This document shows positions 37,018-47,242 of a stretch of 64,000 nucleotides of DNA, piece after piece; within the stretch, counting starts at the first letter, position 1, and each line of letters opens with the position of its first letter. Source of the stretch: Anaerovibrio slackiae (GTDB lineage Bacteria; Bacillota; Negativicutes; Selenomonadales; Selenomonadaceae); contig NZ_VUNR01000004.1 of NCBI RefSeq assembly GCF_009695585.1, forward strand, positions 1 through 64,000, read 5' to 3'. The notes under the pieces are model-generated. The model worked only from the letters and a program-made list of their open reading frames with translations. It was not told the DNA's origin and ran no database searches. The position numbers were made by a program, and so were the translations under genes.

Positions 37018-37047
37018 ATTATAACATTACTATATTGTTTTAGTCAA
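37018..37047 (-). promoter_or_regulatory. Promoter of the S10 operon
   Basis: Minus-strand -35 TTGACT (37042-37047), 18-bp spacer and -10 TATAAT (37018-37023). It gives a leader of about 135 nt before rpsJ; the first bases can form a hairpin GAAGC/GCTTC. The leader (36877-37010) has no gene. Confidence 0.8.
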
Positions 37048-37072
37048 TATAGAGAGTACCTAAACCTTAATT

Positions 37073-37101
37073 ATAAGGGCGACTAAATTAGCCGCCCTTA
37101 T
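37073..37101. terminator. Stem-loop after tuf, possible terminator
   Basis: A 13-bp stem ATAAGGGCG-x-CTA/TAG-x-CGCCCTTAT with one G-T pair and a very short loop. It lies 43 bp after the tuf stop and upstream of the S10 promoter. There is no strong T-tract, so efficiency is uncertain. Confidence 0.5.
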
Positions 37102-37143
37102 ATTAAGGAAAGAATTTTTACTTAGCTGTACTAAGACCGAGGA

Positions 37144-38331
37144 TTACTCGTCAATCTCAGTTACACGGCCTGCACCAACGGTATGGCCGCCCTCGCGGAT
37201 AGCGAAGCGGAGACCAGCCTCGATAGCGATTGGAGTGATCAGCTCAACGCTCATCTCTACGTTATCGCCAGGCATTACCATCTCAGTGCCCTCTGGCAGG
37301 TTAACAACACCGGTAACGTCAGTAGTACGGAAGTAGAACTGAGGACGATAGTTGTTGAAGAATGGGGTATGACGGCCGCCCTCTTCCTTGGTCAGTACAT
37401 AAACCTGGCCCTTGAACTTGGTGTGAGGGTTGATGGAACCCGGCTTAGCCAGAACCTGGCCGCGCTGAATGTTCTTGCGGTCAATACCACGGAGCAGAGC
37501 ACCGATGTTGTCGCCAGCCTGTGCGCTAGGCAGCAGCTTGCGGAACATCTCGATACCGGTTACAACAGTGCTGGTAGTCTCCTCAGCGATACCTACGATC
37601 TCAACAGTATCGTTCAGGTTCAGCTGACCACGCTCTACACGGCCGGTAGCAACGGTACCACGACCGGTAATGGTGAATACGTCCTCTACTGGCATCAGGA
37701 ATGGGAGGTCAGTATCACGGGTAGGGGTTGGAATGTAAGCATCAACCTCAGCCATCAGCTTCAGGATGTTCTCCTTCTGCTCAGGATCGTCGTTCAGGGC
37801 ACCCAGAGCGGAACCAGCAACTACTGGAATCTCATCGCCAGGGAACTCGTAGGAGCTGAGGAGCTCACGAACTTCCATCTCTACCAGCTCAAGAAGCTCA
37901 GGATCGTCTACCTGGTCAACCTTGTTCAGGAATACAACCATAGCAGGAACGCCTACCTGACGAGCCAGCAGGATGTGCTCACGGGTCTGAGGCATAGGGC
38001 CATCAGCAGCGGAAACTACCAGGATAGCGCCATCCATCTGAGCAGCACCAGTGATCATGTTCTTTACATAGTCAGCATGACCCGGGCAGTCAACGTGAGC
38101 ATAGTGACGGTTGTCAGTCTCATACTCTACGTGAGCGGTGTTGATGGTAATACCACGCTCTCTCTCCTCTGGAGCCTTATCGATATCAGCATAGTCCTCA
38201 AACTGAGCCATGCCCTTCTCTGCCAGAACCTTGGTGATTGCTGCAGTCAGGGTGGTCTTGCCGTGGTCAACGTGACCGATAGTACCAATGTTTACATGTG
38301 GTTTAGTTCTTTCGAATGTAGCCTTTGCCAT
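37144..38331 (-). CDS. tuf: Elongation factor Tu
   Basis: 395 residues: GTPase motifs GHVDHGKTT (19-27), [16 protein letters not shown], then two beta-barrel domains. EF-Tu brings aminoacyl-tRNA to the ribosome. It is 15 bp after fusA, so the two are co-transcribed. Codon use is strongly biased, as expected of a highly expressed gene. Confidence 0.98.
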   Translation of the reverse strand: MAKATFERTKPHVNIGTIGHVDHGKTTLTAAITKVLAEKGMAQFEDYADIDKAPEERERGITINTAHVEYETDNRHYAHVDCPGHADYVKNMITGAAQMDGAILVVSAADGPMPQTREHILLARQVGVPAMVVFLNKVDQVDDPELLELVEMEVRELLSSYEFPGDEIPVVAGSALGALNDDPEQKENILKLMAEVDAYIPTPTRDTDLPFLMPVEDVFTITGRGTVATGRVERGQLNLNDTVEIVGIAEETTSTVVTGIEMFRKLLPSAQAGDNIGALLRGIDRKNIQRGQVLAKPGSINPHTKFKGQVYVLTKEEGGRHTPFFNNYRPQFYFRTTDVTGVVNLPEGTEMVMPGDNVEMSVELITPIAIEAGLRFAIREGGHTVGAGRVTEIDE

Positions 38332-38346
38332 TTAGAAATTTCCTCC

Positions 38347-40425
38347 TTATTCACCTTTGTTTTTAGCAATGATGCCATCTGCAATATTCTTTGGAACTTC
38401 CTCATAGTGGGAAACTTCCATGGAGTAGTTACCGCGGCCCTGAGTCTTGGAACGCAGGTCAGTGGAATAGCCGAACATGCCGGACAGCGGAACGAAAGCG
38501 TTGATTACCTGGGCACCGTTGCGGGCTTCCATACCATCGATACGGCCGCGACGGGAGTTCAGGTCACCAATTACATCGCCCATGTACTCCTCTGGAACGA
38601 TAACTTCTACCTTTACGATTGGCTCCAGGATAACAGGGTTAGCCTTGAGGGCACCGTTCTTGAATGCCATGGAACCGGCAACCTTGAACGCAGCCTCGGA
38701 GGAGTCAACCTCATGATAAGAACCATCAAATACGATAGCCTTAACATCAACAACAGGATAGCCGGCGAGAATACCGCCTTCCATAGCCTGCTTAATACCT
38801 GCTTCGATAGGGTTGATGAATTCCTTAGGAATTGCACCACCAACAACCTGATTCTCAAAGCTGAAGCCCTCGCCAGGCTCCTGCGGAATGAGACGCAGCT
38901 TACAATGACCATACTGGCCATGACCACCGGACTGACGTACAAACTTGCCTTCGCACTCAACCTCGGAGCGGATGGTCTCACGGTAAGCAACCTGAGGGTT
39001 ACCTACAGCGCAGTCAACCTTGAACTCACGGAGCATACGGTCAACGATTATCTCCAAATGGAGCTCGCCCATACCGGAGATAATGGTCTGACCGGTTTCC
39101 TCATCAGTGCGGACACGGAAGGTAGGATCCTCCTCAGCCAGCTTCTGCAGAGCAACGCCCATCTTCTCCTGGTCGTTCTTGGTCTTTGGCTCTACAGCTA
39201 CGGAAATAACCGGATCAGGGAACTCCATAGACTCCAGAATAATCGGATGGTTCTCATCGCACAGGGTATCACCGGTGGTGGTATCCTTCAGGCCAACAGC
39301 AGCAGCAATGTCACCGCTATATACGATGTCCAGCTCCTTACGGTTGTTGGCGTGCATCTGGAGAATACGGCCGATACGCTCCTTCTTGCCCTTAGTGGAG
39401 TTAAACACATAAGAGCCGGAGGAAAGGGTACCGGAATATACGCGGAAGAATGCCAGCTTACCAACAAATGGATCAGCCATGATCTTGAATGCCAGGGCAG
39501 CAAATGGCTCGCTGTCGCTGGAAGGACGGTGATCCTCCTCACCGGTATCAGGATTTACACCCTTGATTGGCGGAATGTCGGTAGGTGCAGGCATGAAGTC
39601 TACAATAGCGTCCAGCATAGGCTGTACACCCTTGTTTCTGTAGGAAGTACCGCAGGTAACAGGAGTCATGGTGCAGGCGATAGTAGCCTTGCGGATGGCA
39701 GTCTTGATCTCTGCCTCGGTGATCTCCTCACCGCCCAGATACTTCTCCATGAGGCTGTCGTCAACTTCTGCAACTGCTTCCAACAGCTTCTCACGATACT
39801 CCTCGGCAAGCTCCTGCATATCCTCAGGAATAGCAACCTCATCGGCTACCTTGCCCAGGTCATCCTCATACACGATGGCTTCCATCTTGATGAGGTCAAT
39901 GATGCCCTGGAAATCATCCTCTGCGCCGATTGGCAGCTGGATAGCAACTGCATTGGCGTTGAGGCGCTCCTTCATCATCTTGATTACATTATAGAAATCT
40001 GCACCGGTAATATCCATCTTATTTACATAAGCCATACGCGGTACATTATATTTCTCAGCCTGACGCCATACGGTCTCAGTCTGAGGCTCAACGCCGCCGC
40101 GGGCAGTGAGAACTGCTACGGCACCGTCCAATACTCGCAGGGAACGCTCAACCTCTACAGTAAAGTCAACGTGACCCGGGGTATCAATGATGTTGATGCG
40201 GTGGTTCTTCCAATGGCAGGTAGTAGCAGCGGAGGTAATAGTAATACCACGCTCCTGCTCCTGAGCCATCCAGTCCATGGTAGCTGCGCCTTCATGAACC
40301 TCACCGATCTTGTGATTGATACCAGTGTAGAAGAGGATACGTTCTGTAGTAGTAGTCTTACCGGCATCGATGTGAGCCATGATACCGATGTTACGAGTCT
40401 TTTCAAGTGAAAACTCTCTAGCCAC
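38347..40425 (-). CDS. fusA: Elongation factor G
   Basis: 692 residues, the five-domain translocase: [13 protein letters not shown] near 18-30, [12 protein letters not shown], then domains II-V including [13 protein letters not shown]. It drives translocation and, with RRF, ribosome recycling. It lies between rpsG and tuf as in the str operon. Confidence 0.98.
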   Translation of the reverse strand: MAREFSLEKTRNIGIMAHIDAGKTTTTERILFYTGINHKIGEVHEGAATMDWMAQEQERGITITSAATTCHWKNHRINIIDTPGHVDFTVEVERSLRVLDGAVAVLTARGGVEPQTETVWRQAEKYNVPRMAYVNKMDITGADFYNVIKMMKERLNANAVAIQLPIGAEDDFQGIIDLIKMEAIVYEDDLGKVADEVAIPEDMQELAEEYREKLLEAVAEVDDSLMEKYLGGEEITEAEIKTAIRKATIACTMTPVTCGTSYRNKGVQPMLDAIVDFMPAPTDIPPIKGVNPDTGEEDHRPSSDSEPFAALAFKIMADPFVGKLAFFRVYSGTLSSGSYVFNSTKGKKERIGRILQMHANNRKELDIVYSGDIAAAVGLKDTTTGDTLCDENHPIILESMEFPDPVISVAVEPKTKNDQEKMGVALQKLAEEDPTFRVRTDEETGQTIISGMGELHLEIIVDRMLREFKVDCAVGNPQVAYRETIRSEVECEGKFVRQSGGHGQYGHCKLRLIPQEPGEGFSFENQVVGGAIPKEFINPIEAGIKQAMEGGILAGYPVVDVKAIVFDGSYHEVDSSEAAFKVAGSMAFKNGALKANPVILEPIVKVEVIVPEEYMGDVIGDLNSRRGRIDGMEARNGAQVINAFVPLSGMFGYSTDLRSKTQGRGNYSMEVSHYEEVPKNIADGIIAKNKGE

Positions 40426-40456
40426 TATTTATCGCTCCTTAATTACACAAACAATA

Positions 40457-40927
<471 letters not shown>

Positions 40928-40969
40928 CTATTTTGCCTCCTTCCATAATCTTTCAGTCTTTAGGCAGAA

Positions 40970-41350
40970 TTATTTCTTCTGCTTAGCGCGCTTAGCACCG
41001 TACTTGGACCTACCCTGCTTGCGGTCCTGAACACCTGCAGTATCCAAGGAACCACGGATGATGTGATAACGCACACCTGGTAAATCCTTTACACGTCCGC
41101 CTCTGATGAGAACTACGCTATGTTCCTGAAGATTATGGCCAATGCCAGGGATATATGCGGTTACTTCAATGCTATTAGTCAAACGAACACGGGCAACCTT
41201 ACGGAGTGCGGAGTTTGGCTTCTTAGGAGTTGTGGTATAAACTCTTGTGCAAACGCCACGTTTCTGTGGGCAATTCTTTAATGCCGGTGCTGTGGATTTC
41301 TCCTGCATGCTCTCTCTGCTCTTGCGAACCAACTGGTTAATTGTAGGCAT
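40970..41350 (-). CDS. rpsL: Ribosomal protein S12
   Basis: 126 residues from [14 protein letters not shown]; the start at 41350 is set by the ribosome binding site GGAGGTG. The decoding-centre loops [17 protein letters not shown] and the later [17 protein letters not shown] carry the lysines where streptomycin resistance arises in other bacteria (both lysines present). Confidence 0.97.
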   Translation of the reverse strand: MPTINQLVRKSRESMQEKSTAPALKNCPQKRGVCTRVYTTTPKKPNSALRKVARVRLTNSIEVTAYIPGIGHNLQEHSVVLIRGGRVKDLPGVRYHIIRGSLDTAGVQDRKQGRSKYGAKRAKQKK

Positions 41351-41396
41351 ACATGCACCTCCTTCCTTCAAAATGAGTATTTAGTATTTATTAAAA

Positions 41397-41416
41397 CCCG
41401 CGGCAGTGCCGCCAGG
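41397..41416 (-). terminator. Attenuator-like hairpin between the L7Ae gene and rpsL
   Basis: A G/C-rich hairpin (CCTGGCGGCA with TGCCGCGGG) followed on the minus strand by TTTTAATAA. It lies 63 bp after the L7Ae stop and 47 bp before rpsL, so it could reduce transcription into rpsL or let it be set by antitermination. The plus strand also reads a T-tract. Confidence 0.5.
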
Positions 41417-41478
41417 TTTTTAACTATATAATGCTCTAATAGTGCGTTACACTGATACGCTGATGGAAAATCCCCGGC

Positions 41479-41724
41479 CTATCTGAGGATTGCCACCGCA
41501 GCAGCCCCCACTTCGATGGAGCAGGCCCTGCCCAGCTCCCCCATGGTATATGCTGCTTCTACCGGTATGGTCTTCTCATTGCAGAGGCTCCTGATAGGAT
41601 CTATCACCCTGCCGTCTGCATCAGTACCAATGAACACACACAACGCCTGGTTCTTGTTGATGGCTTTGGTTACCTGCTTGATACCGATAACCCGCTCCGC
41701 CTTCTTTAACCTTTCCAGTGTCAT
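41479..41724 (-). CDS. L7Ae/L30e-family ribosomal-associated protein (YbxF-like)
   Basis: An 81-residue kink-turn RNA-binding protein with an ATG at 41724 and AAGGAG 8 nt upstream. The sequence has the L7Ae fold features KQVTKAINKNQALCVFIGTDAD and an end GRACSIEVGAAAVAIL. Homologues (YbxF/RplGB) precede rpsL in Firmicutes and bind kink-turn RNA. It is the first gene of the str operon here. Confidence 0.88.
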   Translation of the reverse strand: MTLERLKKAERVIGIKQVTKAINKNQALCVFIGTDADGRVIDPIRSLCNEKTIPVEAAYTMGELGRACSIEVGAAAVAILR

Positions 41725-41772
41725 GCCCTTCACTCCTTCGCCTGAAATTACCCATACCTTAGGCGCACTAGT

Positions 41773-41801
41773 ATAATAACACCCCTAAAAACCTTTGTCA
41801 A
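41773..41801 (-). promoter_or_regulatory. Promoter of the L7Ae-rpsL-rpsG-fusA-tuf operon
   Basis: Minus-strand perfect -35 TTGACA (41796-41801), 17-bp spacer and -10 TATTAT (41773-41778), giving a leader of about 40 nt. Confidence 0.85.
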
Positions 41802-42100
41802 CCCCTGTTAAATAAGGTTTTTACTTGCACACGCTACCTCGTGTATCATTTTGTTGATGTTGTGCATATTTATTATACTTTTTTCCATTCATAGAGGATA
41901 TAATGTTACAAATTTACAATTTTCCCCGAAAAAGCCAAAATATGAAAAAAACTGTAAACCTGATGCAAAGAAATTTTTTTGCTGAATTTCTCAAAAAAAA
42001 TTCCTAACCTGACATAATTTTACCCAAATAAAATATACAATTGCCAAAAACGCACCCAAATCTGACCAGTATCTGCTCAATTTTAAGCTCTAGAAAAAAT
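41802..42100. other. AT-rich intergenic stretch upstream of the str promoter
   Basis: About 300 bp with long A and T runs and no credible reading frame. AT-rich DNA directly above the strong str promoter may serve as UP-element sequence; I see no RNA gene or further clear promoter. Confidence 0.5.
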
Positions 42101-42132
42101 AAGGGACACACCGTACCTCCAGTGCATCCCTT
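42093..42132 (-). terminator. Terminator after the small unknown gene
   Basis: Minus-strand stem AAGGGA/TCCCTT with an inner GCAC/GTGT pairing (42101-42132), followed by ATTTTTTC. It lies 8 bp after the stop codon of the 94-residue gene. Confidence 0.7.
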
Positions 42133-42140
42133 ATACTTAC

Positions 42141-42425
42141 CTACAAAACACTGCTTCCCACAATACCTATATGCCAGCTGACAATTCCTGGCACATAACG
42201 CTTCATCTTCCTGAGAAATGAATCAATATCCTTGCACTCAGGCAATTCCATCTCCAGGCTGTAGCTGCAACGGGAATGCATACGGTTGCACTGCAATATA
42301 TTTTCCCTTTTACGAAGATATCGCTGCATACGGTCTTCCGAAAAAAGTATGCTATCCGTGAAAATATCCACACTCGCACGAATCAACTGACTTTCTTCGT
42401 CATTTTTTTTACGCTTTGCTTTCAA
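42141..42425 (-). CDS. Unknown 94-residue protein
   Basis: A basic, charged protein (start KAKRKKNDEESQLIRAS, end GIVSWHIGIVGSSVL) of no family I recognise. The start is a TTG with GGGGG 7 nt upstream. A 14-codon frame with a stronger site (GAGGAGA then ATG, MYKKNWGKWFESKA) overlaps it in another phase and could be a leader peptide, or may show a small frameshift that moved the true start. A terminator directly follows, which supports it being expressed. The 42426-42759 stretch upstream is AT-rich without other genes. Confidence 0.45.
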   Translation of the reverse strand: MKAKRKKNDEESQLIRASVDIFTDSILFSEDRMQRYLRKRENILQCNRMHSRCSYSLEMELPECKDIDSFLRKMKRYVPGIVSWHIGIVGSSVL

Positions 42426-42759
42426 ACCATTTCCCCCAGTTCTTTTTGTACATTCTCCTCACCTTTTTAACCTTATTGAAATCAATATAAAATACGCAAA
42501 AACTCCTTTCTAATATATTCAACTTTTGATTTCTTCCACATTATACAGCATTTCTTATGGTATTGCAATAAATTTTGTGACTATTTTGTTATTTGAGATT
42601 TATTCTGTATTAGTTGTGAAATTTTATTCATTGTTTTATCGAAAACAACCCTTTTATTGTGTTTTCATTCTCCATAACAGATTACATAACAGCAGCCAGC
42701 CAGATATACTGAAAAAATGTCATGATATTTGCAATTTCTTCGGTTGCGATAGCAAAAAT

Positions 42760-42789
42760 TTGTTTTTTTCCTTTTTTATCTGCTACAAT
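42760..42789 (+). promoter_or_regulatory. Likely promoter of the solute-binding-protein-like gene
   Basis: Plus-strand -10 TACAAT (42784-42789) with a weak -35 TTGTTT (42760-42765) at 18 bp, 34 bp upstream of the start codon. Confidence 0.5.
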
Positions 42790-42822
42790 AGTATAAAATT
42801 AGAAATTTGGCAGGTGGTACAT

Positions 42823-43299
42823 ATGCAAAAAAAGCTTGTTTTACTGCTATGCGTTTTTTCTCTGTTACTGGCGGCAGTATACTATATCCCACGAGGTTAC
42901 CAGCAGACCATTGTTATCGGCATGTATGCTGAATGCCCACTTGAAGCAGCTGAAGAAATAGCTGTCTTTCGTGCCGAGCATCCAAACGCCAGCCTGAGGA
43001 TAACAAACGACATAACTAAAGCCGATTATAATGAATGGCTGGCACGAGTTTTTCTCACTGGTAGCGAGCCTGACATATTCGTGATTCCCCCTGAAGATTT
43101 TGAAAAATACATCCAGCTGGGAGCATTGCAGGATTTAAGCCCCCTCATGGACACACATGACCTTGGCACAGATGCTGCAAAGACATCTTTTTATGCGCTG
43201 ACGGTAAATACGTCGCAGGGAGATATCCTTATGGGCATCAGCTCCCGGGCAAAATATCCACGGCTGACCTTTGAGCTTTTAAAAACCCTCCCAAAATAA
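42823..43299 (+). CDS. Shortened extracellular solute-binding protein
   Basis: 158 residues with AGGTGG before the ATG. Residues 1-26 are a signal/anchor helix (KKLVLLLCVFSLLLAAVYYI) without a lipobox cysteine. Residues about 29-110 match the N-terminal lobe of family 1 ABC solute-binding proteins (TIVIGMYAECP, then DIFVIPPEDFEKYIQLGAL), and the last 30 (ILMGISSRAKYPRLTFELLKTL) resemble the part near the C-terminus of such proteins. The family is normally above 400 residues, so a large internal part is missing. No permease or ATPase genes are nearby. It may be a decayed gene or a small sensor; the intact frame and ribosome binding site leave both open. Confidence 0.6.
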   Translation: MQKKLVLLLCVFSLLLAAVYYIPRGYQQTIVIGMYAECPLEAAEEIAVFRAEHPNASLRITNDITKADYNEWLARVFLTGSEPDIFVIPPEDFEKYIQLGALQDLSPLMDTHDLGTDAAKTSFYALTVNTSQGDILMGISSRAKYPRLTFELLKTLPK

Positions 43300-43562
43300 A
43301 ATAAATTTCATTTTATCGTAGTGCTGGTTTGTTACTTCGTGCATATACTGAATGAAATAGTTTGATAGTTCGTGGACTCTGTTCAGACATTTAAAAGGGA
43401 CAGGTAGCGGCAGTACCCATAGAAAACTCGCTCTCGCTCTTAGCACAGCCTCGCGCTTCTAAGCTCCTGCATCGCTTACGCTCGCACTTGCTAAGAAGCG
43501 AGGCTGCACTCAAGGTTTTCTTTGGGTACATGCCGCACCTGTCCCTCTTTGTGTCTGAACAG
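43300..43562. repeat. Dispersed repeat, copy 2, with a 184-bp near-palindrome
   Basis: The left part (43300-43410) matches copy 3 (49575-49684) over about 110 bp. From 43379 (CTGTTCAGACA) to 43562 (TGTCTGAACAG) the sequence forms a long inverted repeat: AGGGACAGGT, CGGC, GTACCCA and AGAAAAC on the left reappear inverted on the right, and an inner pair AGCCTCGC/GCGAGGCT adds to it. GTGCATAT also occurs on both flanks in inverted order. It has no coding sequence and resembles a MITE-like element. It separates the plus-strand gene from sacA. Confidence 0.75.
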
Positions 43563-43701
43563 ATATGCACATAGTTATCAACTATACTCTGCTGTACGCT
43601 ACCAAGGTAATCAATCTGACTTTACGAAAAAGCTGAAAAGGGGGAGCCGGGAGGCTGACGAAACTTGCTACTGCCGACCGCTGTATAAACTGAAATTTAA
43701 G

Positions 43702-45153
43702 CTACAATTTATAAGAGGAAAGCTCCCAGATGCTTCCTTCTATCTTGCTCAGACTAGAATCACCTTGTACTATAAGCTGCGGTGCCGTTTCCGTCTCCGG
43801 AAAAATCAGCATTGAAGCCGCCTCTCTCCCATCCTGAAAAAATACTTCCACAGCTGATTTATCCACCAAAAGCTGAAAATTCAGTACATTCCCTGCTGAC
43901 AGCATGAAGCTGCGCACACCTCGTGCCCCCAGCTTCATGCCATTGCGGTCAATAGTCATAACCTGCCGCAGCCTGTCATAACAAAACATCAATCTTTCTT
44001 CTCCATAAACCAGCATCAGCTTCACATGCTCTGCTGCCCCCATTTGAATAGTCAGCTTTGCCTCGCACAGCTCAGGCAACAAGGACTGATATTCGTAAGC
44101 ACTAATTGCCATCACCTGTTGTTCGCTTTTCTGCTTGCGCAATGCCAAAAGCTCCGCCACCGGCTGCTGATAAATCACGCCATCCTGCAAAGTCAGCTCC
44201 CGTGGCACAGTCAGGCTATAAAGCCAGCCATCTTCCGCAGAAGGATAAAATGCCTCCTCCTCCGGCATCCCCATCCAGCCAAGCATGATGTGACGTCCAT
44301 CCGCCTCCAATACCTGAGGCGCATAAAAATCAAAACCCCTGTCCAGCTCACAAAACGCCCCATGCTCCATCACCATACTGTCAAGATTCAGCCTGCCTGA
44401 TACATAGCCGCTCTGATAACGATTCTGATAGGCATAAGCCTCTGCCGTCAGCCCCTGAGGGCAAAACATCAGCACATCACCATCAGCGAACTGCAAAAGG
44501 TTAGGGCATTCCCACATATAGCCAAAATCAGGATACATGGTCTTTATTTCTCCCATAAATTCCCAATTGCCGCCATTATCGGCAGCCATTTCCCCATATA
44601 CTACCGCCCTGCCCTGCAAAGCCTCATTCTGAGCCCCCAGCACAAAATACCGCCTGCCATCACGCACAAAAACGTATGGATCACGAAAATGAGCCGTATA
44701 GCCTGCCGCCTCCCCCGGCACGATGATTTCATCCTTGCGGACGGTTCCATCAGCCAGCAAAGTGCCCAGCCGCTGGGCAGGAGTGCGCACACCTGCCTCA
44801 TCCTTGGCATTGCAGGTATAGAGCACCCTGACACAGCCTTCTTCCTCAAAGCCGCAGCCTGAGTAGCAGCCATCCTTATCATGGGCATCTGTCGGCTGCA
44901 TGGCAAGCCGCGGACGGCTATAATGTACAAAATCCTCAGTTTTTGTATATGCCCAGCATTTATTTTTGTGCTCACACCCCAGGGGATTCCATTGAAAGAA
45001 AATATGATACTGACCATTGGCAAAAACCAGCCCGTTAGGATCGTTAATCAGCCCGAAAGGCATCTCCAAGTGAAAGCCGTTATGCCACCTGCCGGACAAC
45101 GGATATCCCTGCTGCAGCTTTTCCTCAATCTGATTTTTATCTATACACCTCAT
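43702..45153 (-). CDS. scrB: Sucrose-6-phosphate hydrolase (GH32)
   Basis: 483 residues from MRCIDKNQ. GH32 landmarks: nucleophile D38 in NDPNG, FRDP at 156-159, acid/base E215 in ECPNL, followed by a C-terminal beta-sandwich. No signal peptide, so it acts in the cytoplasm on phosphorylated sucrose from the PTS, giving glucose-6-phosphate and fructose. The PTS permease gene lies just upstream with a terminator-like hairpin between, so hydrolase expression may be lower or partly separate. A fructan or other beta-fructoside substrate is possible but less likely. Confidence 0.88.
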   Translation of the reverse strand: MRCIDKNQIEEKLQQGYPLSGRWHNGFHLEMPFGLINDPNGLVFANGQYHIFFQWNPLGCEHKNKCWAYTKTEDFVHYSRPRLAMQPTDAHDKDGCYSGCGFEEEGCVRVLYTCNAKDEAGVRTPAQRLGTLLADGTVRKDEIIVPGEAAGYTAHFRDPYVFVRDGRRYFVLGAQNEALQGRAVVYGEMAADNGGNWEFMGEIKTMYPDFGYMWECPNLLQFADGDVLMFCPQGLTAEAYAYQNRYQSGYVSGRLNLDSMVMEHGAFCELDRGFDFYAPQVLEADGRHIMLGWMGMPEEEAFYPSAEDGWLYSLTVPRELTLQDGVIYQQPVAELLALRKQKSEQQVMAISAYEYQSLLPELCEAKLTIQMGAAEHVKLMLVYGEERLMFCYDRLRQVMTIDRNGMKLGARGVRSFMLSAGNVLNFQLLVDKSAVEVFFQDGREAASMLIFPETETAPQLIVQGDSSLSKIEGSIWELSSYKL

Positions 45154-45222
45154 GCCAATACACCCTTCCTGCCATATCCAGCAAATCATCTTACATAACT
45201 AACAAAATTATCTTCTGCTATC

Positions 45223-45251
45223 AGAAAAGGCGGTATGAATATCACACCGCC
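45223..45251 (-). terminator. Terminator after the PTS permease gene
   Basis: Minus-strand 10-bp stem GGCGGT-x-TGA / TCA-x-ACCGCC followed by TTTTCT, 9 bp after the PTS stop codon. Confidence 0.7.
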
Positions 45252-45260
45252 CGTTTTCAA

Positions 45261-47111
45261 TTATTCCTCCGGCGTAAACATCATAAAAGTCAGTCCGAAG
45301 GCAATGCCGAAACCTGTCAGATTCACCATCAGGTAAGGCAGCAGATTGTCAAGATAGAGAAGCGTTCCCGGCAGCACCGTAATGCCCATGCCGGTACCGG
45401 CCAGATGCATAAAGCTGGCAAGACCACCGGCAAAAGCGCCACCCACCAAAGCATAGAGGAAAGGCTTCATAAAGCGCAAGTTGATGCCGAAAATCGCCGG
45501 CTCTGTAATCCCCAAAAAGGCAGGAATAACAGAAGAAATGTACAAAGCACGTTTCTTGACATCCTTAGTCTTCACAGCAACAGCTACTGCAGCACCGCCC
45601 TGCGCCACAATAGCACCGGTAATAATAGCGTTAAAGGCATCCCTGCCGGTAGCCGCCAAAAGCTGTACCTCCAGGGCATTAAACACATGATGCACGCCGC
45701 TGACCACAATAACCTGATGCACGCCGCCCACAATAAAGCCGCCAATGCCGAAAGGCATCTCAAGGAAAGCACGAACTGCCCCGAACACAGCTGCCTCAAC
45801 AGTGTGCATAATAGGGCCAACCACCAGAAGTCCCAGCAGCATGGAAACCAGCAGCGTAACGAAAGGAGTAACAATCAAATCCACCACATCAGGCACGAAC
45901 TTCTTGCAGAATTTCTGCATATTGGCAGCAAAAATTCCCAGCACCAGGGCAGGCAGCACAGAGCCCTGATAGCCAACTACGGGAACATTGATGCCCAGCA
46001 CATCCATCATAATAGGCTGTGCCTCGCCCCCGGCGATGGCATAGGCATTTGGCAGCTGCGGTGCCACCAGCATCAATCCCAGCACAATGCCGATAACAGG
46101 CGTACCGCCGAATTTCTTCATGGTAGACCAGCACACCAGGGCAGGCAGAAAAGCAAACGCCGTATCCGTCAAAATCTGGCTCATGCGCAGAAAATTCTCG
46201 CTGAACTCCATGCCAAGGCTCAAGGTCATGCCCCGAAGCCCCATAAAGAGTCCTGTTGCCACCAGCACAGGAATAATCGGCACAAACACATCACCAAAAG
46301 TACGGGAGATTTTCTGAGCCACAGTCATCTCGTCATAGGCTGCTTCCTTATTGCTGCCGCCAGCCAATGAAGTATTCTGATGCACTAAAGCGTCATATGC
46401 CTTATCCACAAAGCCGGTTCCCAGGATAATCTGATACTGGGCTGCCGCAAAAAACTGCCCTTTGACACCGTCAATAGCCTCAATCGCCTTTTCATCAATC
46501 TTGGACTTGTCATGCAAAATCAGGCGCAGGCGCGTAGCGCAATGCTCCGCAGAACGAATATTGGCCATGCCGCCCACACACTCTGCAATCCTGGCGGCAA
46601 CCCTTTCCTCACGGCTCTCCATCTTGTTATCCCCCATTCTCGCTGCCGATTTATCATTTTCTCCGGCTGACTCATTAACAGAACTCACCTTGCTGCCCTG
46701 CAGCTCCAAAGTAATTTTGCCAAACTCATCCGCATTGGCAACTACCACAGGCGTAGTCGTATCATAGCCCTCATGCCTGATACCTGCCGCATCAAACTCC
46801 AGCAGCAAATCGCCCTTTTTCACCTTGTCACCTGCCTGAACATGAGCGGTAAAATACTTCCCCTTCAAATTTACGGTATCAAGCCCCACATGAATCAGCA
46901 ATTCAATCCCATCATCAGAAAGCAAGCCGATGGCATGCTTCGTGTCAAAAACAGATGTTATCTCGCCATCAAAAGGAGCTGTCACCCTGCCTGCCGGATT
47001 CTTCACGGCACCGCCGCGCCCCATAATCCCCCCGGAAAACACAGGGTCATTGACCTCCTGCAAGGCAATCAGCTCTCCCTGCAAAGGGCTGTCCAGCCTG
47101 ATGTCCTTCAT
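45261..47111 (-). CDS. Sucrose-type PTS permease, fused EIIA-EIIB-EIIC
   Basis: 616 residues from MKDIRLDSP (start at 47111, GGGAGG 7 nt upstream). Residues 1-145 are a glucose-type IIA domain with the phosphorylated H74 in LLIHVG and H59. After a linker, the IIB domain has C191 in SAEHCATRL. From about 265 the IIC membrane domain follows with GITEPAIFGINL. It phosphorylates the sugar during uptake. Sucrose is inferred from the scrB neighbour and IIB-IIC type. Most fused permeases of this family carry IIA at the C-terminus; here it is at the N-terminus. Confidence 0.85.
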   Translation of the reverse strand: MKDIRLDSPLQGELIALQEVNDPVFSGGIMGRGGAVKNPAGRVTAPFDGEITSVFDTKHAIGLLSDDGIELLIHVGLDTVNLKGKYFTAHVQAGDKVKKGDLLLEFDAAGIRHEGYDTTTPVVVANADEFGKITLELQGSKVSSVNESAGENDKSAARMGDNKMESREERVAARIAECVGGMANIRSAEHCATRLRLILHDKSKIDEKAIEAIDGVKGQFFAAAQYQIILGTGFVDKAYDALVHQNTSLAGGSNKEAAYDEMTVAQKISRTFGDVFVPIIPVLVATGLFMGLRGMTLSLGMEFSENFLRMSQILTDTAFAFLPALVCWSTMKKFGGTPVIGIVLGLMLVAPQLPNAYAIAGGEAQPIMMDVLGINVPVVGYQGSVLPALVLGIFAANMQKFCKKFVPDVVDLIVTPFVTLLVSMLLGLLVVGPIMHTVEAAVFGAVRAFLEMPFGIGGFIVGGVHQVIVVSGVHHVFNALEVQLLAATGRDAFNAIITGAIVAQGGAAVAVAVKTKDVKKRALYISSVIPAFLGITEPAIFGINLRFMKPFLYALVGGAFAGGLASFMHLAGTGMGITVLPGTLLYLDNLLPYLMVNLTGFGIAFGLTFMMFTPEE

Positions 47112-47242
47112 GTTAAAACCTCCCCAATACTTTGTAAATGCTTCTCCAAGACTTCTCAAGATTCTTATTTACAGGTATTATTTTACGGATTTTGGGGAGG
47201 TATTTAATCTGATTTTTATCATTAATTTTTGCCGTATTTTGC

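Noticed and set aside
37183-40410. A 1075-codon open frame on the plus strand opposite tuf and fusA
   Set aside because: It is antisense to two universally conserved genes with strong codon bias, which leaves the opposite frame free of stops. No ribosome binding site or protein resemblance.
43563-43815. A 97-codon plus-strand frame starting in the repeat right arm
   Set aside because: It runs into the 3' end of the sucrose hydrolase gene on the other strand and has no ribosome binding site.
45405-46370. A 321-codon plus-strand frame opposite the PTS permease
   Set aside because: Shadow of the membrane-domain coding sequence; composition rich in His and Gln with no domain.
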